A stretch of DNA of 64,000 bases. Source: Oenanthe sinensis. Its lineage: Eukaryota; Streptophyta; Magnoliopsida; Apiales; Apiaceae. The stretch is taken from the NCBI GenBank assembly GCA_028671895.1, contig CM053801.1:10639375-10703374 (forward strand). The letters are read 5' to 3'. The translations under genes and the position numbers were made by a program. Below, piece after piece: positions 11,865 through 23,454 of the stretch (within the stretch, counting starts at the first letter, position 1; the number at the start of each line of letters is the position of its first letter). A model generated the notes under the pieces. That model had not been told where the DNA came from and searched no databases. It saw nothing but the letters and a program-made list of their open reading frames with translations.

Positions 11865-14141
11865 TTTAGCTAAGTTTTTAGTCTTTGGATCGCTCATCTA
11901 CACGTTTAAGTTTGATGTTGTACTTGTATCTTTGGTGGTCTTTCTTCTTGCACATGTATAATGTATTTAGTAGGTACTAACATGCCATAAATTTATAGAT
12001 TTATGATGTCTCAGAGTTTCCAATACAAAAAGCATGTTTACTGCATAATTGTGAACTTTTAGTATTGCAAACTTGAAACCATCCTTGGCACTATTGTTTG
12101 TTTTTATCGTAGTGATCATTTCTGTAACGTTTGTTTTGGGGCTTAAAGTGTACCCTCAGATGATTCTGGTAGCAGGTTTATAATGGTTCAGCTGAGAGAA
12201 GCACATATAGATAGAAGTTTAGGAGAAATCTTTTATGTGCGTTTCTTTTCAACAATGGTTGAGTTGTTGACTGAGGTGATCCAAATGGTGTTTTTAAAAA
12301 AAAGAAAATAAATAAATAAAATTATCAGCTTACCTGATATATATGGGATGCTGGGAATACATATTATGCAGAATCATGATGGGTAGTCAGTGTTTGGTAC
12401 CTATTTTATGATTTGTAGTGTTACAAATCACAATGGATGAAAATTCTCATCTTTAAGAATAGCATTACTTCGTTGAAGATCCTAGCGTTGCTGCGGTATT
12501 GTTACGACTTCAGCTTTATACTTTTGAGTGATGTCTTGTTACTCTTGTACAGGAAATTCTGGCAGGAATTCTGGGTTCAACTTTTTTTTTTTCCCCGAAA
12601 CAAAGATAATCTTTCATTAATATTGTTAAAATCAATTAGAATGTGAAATGAAATTATTTTGATTAAGAGTTGTAACATTTTCCTAAAATTTAAGTCGACG
12701 GTTTTATTAATTCTAATATGTACTGCGGCAGTACATATTAATTATTAAGTCGACGGTTTCCTAACATGATTCAGGTTGCACAAGCATCACATTGCCATGG
12801 AGACACTATTTTAATGGGTTAAATATCAATCAGGTGACTGATTGCGTCCAGATATATCAAGTAGGTGACTGATTGCAAATTTGACTTATTTTGGTGAGTG
12901 ATTGCACAATTTGACTCGTTTCAGTTTTCCGGCCACCTGAAAATTTCCCGACGAAAAAAAATATGCACAAAAAAATCCGAAAAAATTATATGTAGTAAAA
13001 CACCCCGACTTTGAATCTCCTAAACTCAGAATTATCGAATGAAAATTCAAAACTTAAAATCAACATTAAATAAATCTTGATTGCAAATTTATTTAATTTC
13101 AATTTTGAGTTTTAAATTTCCTTTCGATAATTCTGAGTTTAGGAGATTCAAAGTCGGGGTGTTTTACTACATATAATTTTTTTCGGATTTTTTTGTGCAT
13201 ATTTTTTTTCGGCGGAAAATTTTCAGGTGACCTTAAAACTGAAATGAGTCAAATTGTGCAATCAGTCACCAAAATGAGTCAAATTTGCAATCAGTCACCT
13301 ACTTGATACATCTGGACGCAATCAGTCACCTGATCGATATTTAACCCCTATTTTAATGTCAAAATTACATAATTTACAAAATCAAACTCCAATTAGGAAT
13401 TACACTACATCCCAAACTATAAGAAATCTTTTACACTATATCTTACCATATAAGAAATTTTTTAGTTATTATAATAATAAAAAATTGAGTTTTGGGACTT
13501 AAAAGAGATAAATTTATTTTTGTTAAAAAATAAATTTATTTTGAAAAGCGTCAAATTTGATGTCAAGATGACACCAAATATATGTTTGACCCCAAATTTG
13601 GTATCATTCCAATTATTTAGTGTCATCTTCACATTATTTTAATGTTTGATTGGAGTTGATTTTACACTAAAATAGTTATGACACTATTTTAGTATTTTAG
13701 TAAAAAGTGTTATATATCTTTAATCATGATAAAAAATTTAAAAATTTTGACAAAAAATATTAATTTTGATAAATGATTATTACTAATGATTTATTCGTAA
13801 TTTTTATAAATTATTAGTAGTAGGTTTCAAAAAAAAATTATTTAGTAGAAATTTTAAAATACTTATTTTAAATACGGACATGATAGCATAACTATTATAT
13901 GTATATAAAAATCCTAAAATTGATTTAATTGATTATAAAAAAATCCAAATAAATTTTTTATTATCCATCCTAACCATTGGGATCCCCTGTCAATACTGGT
14001 AAGAAGCCAATATTACATGCAGCATTAAAATGTACACGGCACTGTATTGTCTTGAAGAATAAGTGAACATCCCTTAGACGCCACACTTGTTTGTTTAATC
14101 TGTAGCTTTCTTCTCATTTTTAATATACTTTCTTGCTTCAA
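11865..14141. other. Intergenic region between SPX and HO1
   Basis: The first several hundred bases are the 3' untranslated and flanking region of the SPX gene. The rest is AT-rich and holds a foldback transposon at 12817-13347. I see no further gene. The last 100 bases before 14142 are a pyrimidine-rich HO1 leader without a clear TATA box. Confidence 0.5.
12817..13347. mobile_element. Foldback Mutator-like element, 531 bp, near-perfect hairpin
   Basis: The two halves are inverted copies of each other almost to the centre. The left arm begins GGTTAAATATCAATCAGGTG and the right arm ends in its complement (with a small change near the tip). Both arms contain matching blocks such as TTTGAATCTCCTAAACTCAG and TCCGAAAAAA. 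Identical 11-base flanks, CTATTTTAATG, sit at 12806-12816 and 13348-13358, a target duplication of Mutator size. It has no coding capacity. It lies about 0.8 kb upstream of HO1. Confidence 0.87.
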
Positions 14142-16224
14142 ATGGCTTCAATTACTTCTATTTCTCCGTCAGAACTCAATTTGAACAAACCCCAATTCAT
14201 TACACCCAAGAATCTCCAAACCCCTTTCTTTTCACTTCCAATTAAGAACCCTAGTGTTAATTCTTGGGGTTTCACCAAAAAGACTCTAACTTTAAAGAAG
14301 ATGGTGATTACATCAGCAACCACTGCAGCTGAGAAACCCAAGAAAAGGTACCCTGGTGAGGCTAAAGGGTTTGTTGAGGAGATGAGATTTGTGGCTATGA
14401 AATTGCATACTAAAGATCAGGCTAAGGAGGGAGAGAAGGAGCCTCAGGGTAAGCCTGTGGCTAAATGGGAACCTGGTGTTGAAGGCTACTTGAAGTTCTT
14501 GGTGGATAGTAAGTTGGTTTATGATACTCTTGAGGGTATTGTTGATAAGGCTGATTTCCCTGAATGTAAGTTTTGTTATCTTTTGTTTGTTTTTTTTGTT
14601 TTATATGTGATTTTGTGTGGTTATGATTCTCTTCTGTTTTAATTTTTGATGTCATGTCTTCTTTGGTAAGCACTATGATCCTATTATACGATCACCCTAG
14701 ACTAGAAAATAGCATCTTTGAGCAATACTGCTAATACTAGTCACTAGTGGGAGGTGCTTTCTCCCATCTTTTTGCCACCCGTCACTCTAAGTCTAATAGA
14801 ATTCCATAAATATAAATTACATTACAGATTCGGATAGGTTGCAAAGAAATTATTTCAAACTAGCCCAACCAGTCCCCAGAAAATTCTTGGAAAGAAGATG
14901 ATTATTAAGGCATGATAATATTTTGTATTACCGATATGATATGATATGATTTGATAATCATGATAATATTTTATGTTTGAGTTGATGGGGGTACGTTTCT
15001 TGTCATTTGAACTTTATCTTGGTAGACCAAGCCTCACAAATAGCTATCATTTTAGGATAGAAGTTATATTGCATACAGTTGTTACTTGATTTTCTTTAGT
15101 AGAGTGAAAATCAAATTTGAATAGTATCATATGCATTAATCATCTCATATCGCTGCTCCCGTACAGTTTCTAGTTGGATGCTTACTTAGTCTATTAATCC
15201 TCGATATATTAACTAAACTTTGTCCTTACTAATCCCCTGCAGTTTTTGTTCTGGTATTACCTATAAGACATTTTAGTTATTTTCCATCCATATATTCATC
15301 AAGAAATCATATTTGTATATGTTTTATCTTTCTTTAAAATGCCTTAATATCCCTTACAGTGTAAGTAATAATGACATCTGTAGTTTGTAGTGAAATTTGG
15401 GGTCTTACCAACGTATGCTGCAAAGTAAAAATATAATCAGCTAATAAAATCCATGATTCACTCGGTTATTCTATTCCGACACAGATGCTGAATTCAGAAA
15501 CACTGGGTTGGAAAGGTCAGAGAGCCTAGCAAAAGATTTGGAATGGTTCAAGGAGCAAGGTCACACCATTCCTGAACCATCTTCACCAGGTCTTGGATAT
15601 GCACAAAAACTTGAAGAATTATCCAAGACAGACCCTCAAGCATTCATTTGCCACTTTTACAACATCTACTTTGCCCACTCCGCTGGTGGTCGAATGATTG
15701 GAAGAAAGGTAAGCCTTCCCCTTTGAAACCGTAATGTAATCTGTTATGCTGTCTGGAACTATTTGCTAAGTAGGCAGATTATGCTTAACTTGTGCTTGTG
15801 ATTGACGTCCTTACAATGGCTCAGTATGCCACATTATATATGGTTTGACAAAATCCTAACCAATAAAAATTTATGTTACTTTAGAGACATAAAAATCAAT
15901 TTCTTTCCTATCTATTCAGGTAGCTGAGAAAATACTTAACGGCAAAGAGTTGGAATTTTACAAATGGGAGGGGGAATTATCCCAACTATTGCAGAATGTG
16001 AGGGAGAAGTTGAACATAGTCGCTGAAGTATATTATTCAACTCTATATAATTTTCAAACATCATTGTGTTACTTAATTATAGCCTTCATGGTTCTGAAAC
16101 CTAATAAAAGATACTTGTTTTTATTGTTCAGAGCTGGACTAGGGAGGAGAAGAACCATTGTTTAGAAGAAACTGAAAAATCATTCAAGTACTCTGGGGAT
16201 ATTCTCCGCCTGATATTGTCGTAA
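14142..16224 (+). CDS. HO1: Heme oxygenase 1, chloroplast (HY1 type)
   Basis: Opens heme to biliverdin with ferredoxin in the plastid, the first step of phytochrome chromophore synthesis. Four exons: 14142-14565, 15485-15708, 15920-16027 and 16132-16224; all junctions are GT..AG and the sum is 282 residues, the length I recall for the Arabidopsis protein. Residues 1 to about 55 are Ser/Thr/Pro/Lys-rich with no acids early on, a typical transit peptide. The core begins KKRYPGEAKGFVEEMRFVAM; His89 in MKLHTKDQAKEGE is the expected proximal heme ligand. Later segments FICHFYNIYFAHSAGGRMIG and FYKWEGELSQLLQNVREKLN are family hallmarks. The start is the ATG at 14142, a few bases inside a longer open frame that has only a TTG upstream. 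No defects seen. Confidence 0.96.
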
Positions 16225-16565
16225 TGGTCAAAATTGCACAACCGGCACTGTTAACTTGTCCAAATATAAGCTGGAAACTATATATTGTTATTGTTTCGTT
16301 AAGGTCTGAAACTGTTTTTGTTTAGTACAATCCTTTTGTGCATAGGCTGTCCTTTTATTTTTTTATAAAAATGTAAATTAATATGAAGTGGCGTTCCAGT
16401 TTATTGATTGTTGAATCCAACTGTACATGTGAATATGTGTAACATGTAGATTTAAGAAACAAAGATGTGTCTGGATTTTTTTAGATTAAACCTACAAGTA
16501 AAATCTACATAATTAAAATCTTTTACAGTTCCTGACAATCACTAACCATCTATCCGAGCTCGGAG

Positions 16566-16668
16566 GTTGGTCAACCATGCTTTCGCTTGTTGTGGACCAA
16601 AACGCATATATATTTGGTTGATCAACCATCGCTTTCGTTTGTTGTGGACCAAAACTCATATATATTTT
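16566..16668 (+). repeat. Imperfect tandem duplication, about 50-60 bases
   Basis: GGTTGGTCAACCATGCTTTC followed by GTTGTGGACCAAAACGCATA is repeated as GGTTGATCAACCATCGCTTT and GTTGTGGACCAAAACTCATA. Both copies end in ATATATTT. It is a local duplication in the HO1 3' flank. Confidence 0.8.
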
Positions 16669-16734
16669 TTGCAAGATAGCGGACTTTTCATGTTTCAGTA
16701 GCCCCAGTCAAGTTAGTATGGAGCTCGGATAAAT

Positions 16735-17730
16735 GGGAAAATCAATTGATACGTTCTTGAACTATTCCGGTTTTATTGTCTAGGTCCCTCAATAAAAGAT
16801 TTCACATTTCGGGTCCTTTTAACTTTTGAATTATTTAGTTCAGGTCCTTGGTCCTTCCGTTAACTTTTGAATTATTTAGTTCAGGTCCTTCCATTAAAAA
16901 ACATTAGTGGGTGTTAGAATCTTGCTGATATGGTTGGTTCTTTTGCATGTCACACATGATTTGGACGTGCAAAAAATAGCTGATTGAAATTATACCCATT
17001 ATTATATATTTTAAAATAAATATAAACATATGGGTTATATTGTTAAGGATGTTAGGATTTTAAATAAGAAAACTTGGGTTTAAAATCAATTTGGTGATTC
17101 TTAATTGATCGTGAATTTCTAAGATTCAAGACTATGCCAACGATTTTGTTCTCCTTAATTTGTAGCTATAAATAAAATTAGGATTTGTAACTTGGGAATG
17201 AGAAGGATAGTTATAAGAGTGGTGTGAATAGAACTAGTATTTGTAATTGTGAATGATGTTTAACTATGTGGGTTTGTGGATATATGTATGTATTATTATG
17301 TGTTTGTTGTATTATCTTTATTTTTTGAAATTTTTACCTTGTATTTGATTTCTTTGTAGAGAAATTTGGTGGGTAAGTGATCGGAAAATAAAAAGGAGGG
17401 TAGGTGATCAATGAAGAAGGAGATTGGGTGTTTATATATATAAGGGATATATATATATATATATGTAGGTGGTTATGTGTGTGATATATTAAATTAAAAA
17501 TATATAAGTAATAATAAAGGTTGATATTTTATAATAATATATTAAGTCAGAAATGAGTTGTAAAAATATTTACCACATCAGTAAAATTTTAACGTCCATT
17601 AGATTTTTTTTAACGGAAGAACTTGAATTAAATAATTCAAAAATTAAAGAACCCGAAATGCAAAATCTTTTGTTCAGAGACTAGGACAGTAAAATCGAAA
17701 TTGTTCAGAATGTATCAATTGATTTTTCCC
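16735..17730. mobile_element. Non-autonomous Mutator-like element, 996 bp, long TIRs
   Basis: The left end starts GGGAAAATCAATTGATACGT and the right end ends ATCAATTGATTTTTCCC, its complement. Similarity between the ends continues inward for roughly 150-180 bases (blocks around TTTCGGGTCCTTT and GAATTATTTAGTTCA). Flanks are TCGGATAAAT (16725-16734) and TCGTATAAAT (17731-17740), nine of ten bases identical, a Mutator-sized target duplication. The interior has no transposase coding sequence. The mismatch in the flank suggests some age. Confidence 0.85.
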
Positions 17731-17879
17731 TCGTATAAATAGCACAAGTTAAGCTGTATCCAAGTTTCCAGAAAGTAAATGCGCATGTTTGGGTCCTATT
17801 TTTAAAAAACTAATTTACAAAGCTAAACATATGAAAATTTTATAACTGTTATAGATTAACTAATTATTACTAGTCATGA

Positions 17880-19060
17880 GTAATATTCTTTCGATCACAA
17901 CCCGGAAAGAAATTAAAGAAAGTAGGCAAACTCAAGTGTATTTATTAATGTGATATCTGTACTTCATCTGGTTCATCTAAGAAATGTACAATTGAGCCTT
18001 ATTTATAGGCCGATTCTGCCGACTCTGTTTTTCTTTCTAATGAAGTTAACTAAGGCGGTTTAGATATATATATTATTTAATTGATAATCAGTTGTATAAT
18101 ATTCCCCCATGATTGTCAATACAGAATTTGACTGTCTCGTTAAAATTTTGCAAGATTAAACCCGGTGAGATAAAAATCTTGACGAAAGAAAAAGAGTACA
18201 TCCTCCTCCTGAATAAAATATTTCACGATCTACTATCTTCATTGTTAATGTAGGGTTTGACTGTCTCGTTAAAACTTTGCAAGAAAAAACTCATTGGGAT
18301 AAAAATCTTGACGAAAGAAAATGAGTACATTCTCCCCCTCATACTTTGACATCTTGATATATCAGATTTCTCAATCTTCACATCCCGATATTATTTCGTA
18401 GTTTTTCAAAAATTGATGTAGGTAATGACTTTGTTAGCAAATCTGCCAAATTATCGCATGACCAGACTTGTTGTATTTCAATATCACCGTTCTCTTGTAA
18501 TTCATGAGTGTGGAAGAATTTCAGTATAATGTGCTTTATTTGATCTCCTTTGATATATCCTTCATTTAATTGTTTAATGCAAGCTGAGTTATTTTCATCT
18601 AATTTTCTAGGTCAGAATAGATCTTTTCTGTGTAGGATGACTGATGAACTAATATGCCTGAAAATAAGTATTCCACTTGTATACCTAAACAAAATTTTGT
18701 CTTTCCACGATTCTTAATTTCAAACTCATTTAACAACGTTAGTAATATATTCAAAAGTACCAACAATATTCAAATCATCCACATATACAGTAATAATAAC
18801 AAATTTAGTTTCTGACCTTTTAATAGACACAGATGATTATTAATATACCTATCATTCAATAAATATTCACTAAGCCTGTTATAACACATATGACCATATT
18901 GTTTTTAAATCATATAATGATCGTCGTAATTTAACAGAATATAAATGCTGAGACTTAGTTTCATCAAACTTTAATCCTTCAGGGATTTTTATATAAATAT
19001 TACTATCAAGTGATCCATATAGGTAGGCAGAACACATTTGTCACTGCAATAAAATCAGAG
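17880..19060 (-). mobile_element. Degenerate Ty1/copia retrotransposon fragment (RT/RNase H and LTR remnant)
   Basis: On the minus strand, near 18985-19045, the frame reads MCSAYLYGSLDSNIYIKIPE, the motif of copia reverse transcriptase. Near 18370-18475 it reads SCDNLADLLTKSLPTSIFEK, the usual end of copia RNase H. The frame is interrupted by stops and deletions. Then a purine tract (GAGGGGGAGAATG on the minus strand, about 18333-18345) leads into LTR-like sequence down to about 17880. A roughly 120-base segment of that LTR (with TGACTGTCTCGTTAAAA) is present twice, at about 18128 and 18250. No 5' half is seen. Confidence 0.83.
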
Positions 19061-19749
19061 CTCACGAAAAAAGATGAGCGCCTAAATTAAATACAATAAA
19101 ATTAAAAATAGAGTAGGTGATGACACGTATTCACAAAATATTTTCATAATCTCACAAAAATATTTTCAGAATCTTATCGGTTTTCACAGGTGAAAACCTC
19201 AATCCCTTTATTTTTCGTTTTCTTGTTTAAAATCTTGTTTACTTTCAATAAATTCCTAATTTATTTGAGTTTTGTTAATTTCTCCTTGTGAGAGTTTGTT
19301 TTTTGTTTTGTTGTATTTTGGTGTTTTTCATGATCGGGGTTATAGATCGACATGATTTTTATAGATTTGATTCACACATAAAGGTTAATATGATATCACA
19401 TCTATAGTTGATTGTACATTTACGGTCGGATAAAAACAAGAACATACATTCAAATCATCTTCAAATCGCTTGATTGGTTCTCCAACAAGGAATGATTCAA
19501 CAACGATATCCTTAAACGTCTGTCCAATTTTAATTATATTTATACATGAGGTATGACTTTATTTAATAAATTGATTCCTTCCTTCCAAAAAAACTGAGAG
19601 TTCACGTATACGGTCAGAGTCTCTCGATAAAAAAAGGAGATAATACGTATTCATAAAGCAGTAGCTAAGAAGATAACACGTGCACGTCGTCAATACAATA
19701 AAATCTGAGTTAAGAAAAAAAGATGAACAAGTATTCCAAAATCAAATTA

Positions 19750-19978
19750 CTTCCTCGGTTCTTAAATTTGGAAATAACTGAGACTTGAATTTTTGACACG
19801 CATCTTTAGAAATTTTGACGTTGAAATTATTATTTTTAAAATTATTATTTTTTAAATAAAAAATTTAGTTTGATATTTTTATTCATAAAAAGAAAATTTT
19901 AAAAATAATAATTTTAACTATGTAGTCAAAACACGTGTGCCAAAAAGTCAAACGTCAATTATTTCCAAACGGAAGGAG
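19750..19978. mobile_element. Stowaway-type (Tc1/mariner) MITE, 229 bp
   Basis: Left end CTTCCTCGGTTCTTAAATTT and right end CCAAACGGAAGGAG are imperfect inverted copies of the CTCCCTCCGTT-type Stowaway terminus. TA lies on each side (19748-19749 and 19979-19980). The arms remain similar inward (TTTTTGACACGC versus the complement of CGTGTGCCAAAAAG). Non-coding. Confidence 0.85.
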
Positions 19979-20167
19979 TATATGTTTCTTAAAATTTTAG
20001 CACATACTTTAAGATATTTTGACCGCATAACTAAAAATATTATTTTTAATTTTTTTTTGTAAATAAAAATATTTAACAAATCAACACTACAATATATTTG
20101 AGAACATAAATATATATTATTTCAAAATTTCCATAATATGCGTTATATTATGCTAATCTATCTATCT

Positions 20168-20376
20168 ATGGCCCCGTTTGACAACAATAATAAGCAACTT
20201 ATAAACTGAAAAAAGTTGGTATATATGTATTTTTTCTGAAAATAAATAACTTATTTTCAAATTTGGAAATAAGATTTGGTCTTAAATTTCTAAAATAAAT
20301 ATTAATTTTAAAAAAAAATGAAAATACTTAAAAAAAATGTAACTTATTACTTATAAGTTAAGCCAAACACCCCCTA
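20168..20376. mobile_element. Short MITE-like element with GTTTGG/TTATAAGTT ends
   Basis: The left end reads GCCCCGTTTGACAACAATAA then GCAACTTATAA. The complement of the right end reads GGGGTGTTTGGCTTAACTTA then TAAGTAATAAGTTAC. The ends are imperfect inverted repeats around an AT-rich centre. Related sequence is seen near 31170-31272. I could not define a clean target duplication, so superfamily (perhaps hAT) is uncertain. Confidence 0.55.
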
Positions 20377-22124
20377 TATCTATCTATATATATATATATA
20401 TATAATAGCAGGGAAGAGGGGTGTGATGTGACAATTCCTAGATTTTTTTAATTGCTTTTTTTTTTCCTTCTAATTAATCAATCTCCTATTTTGGTGCGGT
20501 GACTCCTGAATGATAACAATTAGATAAAGAAACATTCGAAAATTTCTAAAATTATTTTAACATTTTCTTATTTTTAAATTATAAAGATTTTTTTAGAGGT
20601 AAATATTTCATTAAATAAAAGTCATTGGACATATACAAAAATAATTAAAATTTAACGAATACATCATATAAATTAAATTAATGTTTACACACCTACACAG
20701 TAGTGTAGCCGTTATAAAAAATTTTGTAGCTATTTTTTATATAGATATAATTCATAATTCAATTTTTCAATAACCTACGTACTTTTTAATGAATTCGGCA
20801 TTGATTCGAAATAAATATATATTTAATTAAAAAAACATTTTGATGATGTTAGAACATCATCAAAATTATTATAATTTTTGGATATAATAAGAGCGTGTTT
20901 TTCAGGCTAATTGTTTTTAGATATTTAATTATTATTTTGAATTAAATTATTATATAAATTAATAAATAATTTTTAGATAATATAAAATATTTTTTAATAA
21001 TTAACCATTAAGTATAAAACTTACTAAATCAGGTTTGAATTTTATATTTCATGTTTTTTTTATTAATCGGGTTTGAGTTTTATATTTCATGCATGTATTT
21101 TTATTGTTAATATTTTTGTTTTTAATTTTTTTTCTTGCATTTAATAGTATTTTAGTAGCTCATACATTTCGGCTAATAAATATATATTCATTTTATATTG
21201 TTTTCTATAAAAATTTAGCAAATTTATTTTAATATCATAATTATTTTATTTTATTATATATAAATAATAACAATGCAACATAATTTTAATATTATATTAG
21301 ATTTTAAGTAATTGTTTTTTCTTTTAAAAATTATTTTAAAATGAAATTATAAATAATTTTATTTCAAAATCATGAATTACTTGTACATATGAGAGAGACG
21401 TGAGGAGAATTATTTAATTATAATTCATGTTTTTTTTTAATTTTTACTTTTTAAATTGTTATATATATATAAATTATGATAGTATTTTTCTCAACTAATA
21501 ATTAATATAGTTATTTTTCAAAATTTTAATTATTATTTTCAAATTAAATTATTATAATAATTATTGAATAATATTTAAAACAATTTATTTGATTATTAAA
21601 ATAAGAAATATGTATTTGACTAATTTGCATAATTATTGATTTTATTATTAGCATAATAACCGCTGAATTTCTTATTGGATATGTAATATTTTCAGTTACT
21701 ATCAAATATTTAAAATAATTTTTTAAATAATTTTTAATAACTATCAAATATAAAATTTTGAAAACACTTTCCGGTCTTTCCTGGTTTCCAGGAAAATAAA
21801 GAGACACAGCCAGCATGCCACTGTACGTAATTCTCTGATCTACAGTAGAATAGTACTAGTAATCTACGACAAGTACTAGTCAGTTTCTTATACAACTCTG
21901 TTCATTCTGTCCTGTCTTATATCTACCTTCATTCTCACTTTTACACACGGATACACTTAAGTACATGACTGTAACTAAATCATAGCCATCTCCCCCACCC
22001 CACTTGAGGGTTTGTATTAGAGTTTCACCAACAAAATAATAATCAAATCTTTACAATAAAAATGGCGAAAGGAGGTGCTTTATCTGAAAGTGTGCTCAAG
22101 AAAATCTTGATTTCATACTCATAC

Positions 22125-23454
22125 TGTGACTAGTGCTGGCCACCCGTGCGGGTTGGCTCGGACCGCACGGGACCGACCCGGCATATCGGCACGCACGGTT
22201 CGCTACAGTGACGAGCCGTGCTGAACCGGGGCACGAACCGCTAATCGAACGAGCCGGATACGAGTTTAGATTCTGAAAACCGGGCCCGGCCCGGCACGCA
22301 CGGCTCGGCACGGCTCGGCTGGCCCGGCACGCACGGCTCGGCACGATTCGGCACGGCCCGACACGCACGGCTCGGCACGGCCCGACACGCACGGCACGGC
22401 TCGTTTCTATAATTGTTAAAAAAATTAAAAGACATCTTTTGAAAATTATTTTTTTGTTTTTTTACAAAAATATGTTTATTTTATTTTACTTTTATAAAAA
22501 TATGATTTTGATTTTTTACAAAAATAAAATTTTGCAACTAAATAAAACTTCATGCAATTAAAATTAACCTCAAATGCAACGAGGGTCTAAGAGTAACTTC
22601 AATTTTTTTTTAAAAAAAATTGTATTTGTTTACAAAATAATTCAGAATATTGTAAAATCACAAAAAAAAATTAAATTAAAAAGTAGTATTTTTTATAATT
22701 TCTTAAATTAAAATAATATGTAATTAAATCGATTCCATTTTTTCCTACAAAGAATTTATGTTTATGAACCAAATGTACATCATGTTATCATTGAGTGTGT
22801 TACTATTGTTAATATTTTACGTAATTTTGAAAATAATCCATATTTTAGTGATATTATTTCTGATATGAAAATTAAGTGGATGACAATAAATATTTTTTTT
22901 TATGTATTGATGCGGTTTGTTCCATTTTTTTATATAGAGAAGTCCTCTCAAATTAATTGTAATTTTTTAATTAATAAAATTTATATGAGGTACCGTCCTC
23001 TTTGAAAAAAAAAAAACTGCAACTCAACCCGCCCAACCCGCCCAACCCGCCTAACCCGGCACGGCACGACCCGCCCAACCTGCGTGCCGGTCCTGGGTTG
23101 ACTTCCTACGAGTCAAGCCCGGCCCGGCACGGCACGCACAACCCATTTATACGGTTACGAGTCGAGGTGTGTTGAGCCTAACCCGTGCGCGGCACGGCCC
23201 GGCACGGCACGACCCGCACGGGTGGCTAGCACTAACTGTGACAACCTGAGTCAAATTCCGAGTCTTTTTCGAAAATCGGGTCAAGTCCCGACTTCCGAAT
23301 CCTAAATAGGCGCAAAGTAAACTGGCCCAAATACAATAACTTGGTAATCCACAAACCCACCACAGGCCCCCAAAAGATCATGATTTGTTGGTCCACTTAG
23401 TAGTGGTACTTTTTAACAAATTATCTCAATCTACTGTGGGACTGGGGTGTTACA
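22125..23454. mobile_element. Solo LTR inserted in the translocator gene (contains a hAT element)
   Basis: The LTR starts TGTGACAACC and ends GGTGTTACA, so it has TG..CA ends with short inverted similarity (TGTGACA/TGTAACA). It is flanked by identical five-base duplications, CATAC at 22120-22124 and 23455-23459, exactly inside the host reading frame. Without the nested hAT element and its duplication the LTR is about 218 bases (22125-22130 plus 23243-23454). No second LTR or internal sequence is present, which fits LTR-LTR recombination. Confidence 0.85.
22131..23234. mobile_element. Non-autonomous hAT element, 1104 bp, GC-rich subterminal repeats
   Basis: Ends are TAGTGCTGGCCACCCGTGCG on the left and, complemented, TAGTGCTAGCCACCCGTGCG on the right. 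Eight-base target duplications ACTGTGAC lie at 22123-22130 and 23235-23242, the hAT hallmark. About 250 bases at each end are very GC-rich and packed with CGGCACGG/GCACGGCTCGG-like words, while the centre (about 22430-23010) is AT-rich with no transposase. The dense subterminal words are probably transposase-binding sites. It inserted at the junction of the solo LTR and the host gene. Confidence 0.92.

Larger units (their letters stand above)
16225..22061. other. Transposon-rich intergenic region
   Basis: Between HO1 and the broken translocator gene there is no intact gene. It contains a duplicated 60-base segment, a 1-kb long-TIR element, a copia retrotransposon relic, a Stowaway MITE and a short GGGGTGTTTGG-type MITE. 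From about 20380 to 21800 it is extremely AT-rich with no structure I can name, apart from a small hairpin near 20845-20872. Confidence 0.5.

Noticed and set aside
20845..20872. Small perfect hairpin TTTTGATGATGTT..AACATCATCAAAA
   Set aside because: Too short for a miRNA precursor and not next to any gene end; likely chance in AT-rich DNA.
22096..22435. Arg/Ala/Cys-rich open frames on the minus strand
   Set aside because: They come from the repetitive GC-rich end of the hAT element; the residues simply repeat with the CGGCACGG words and no protein family fits.
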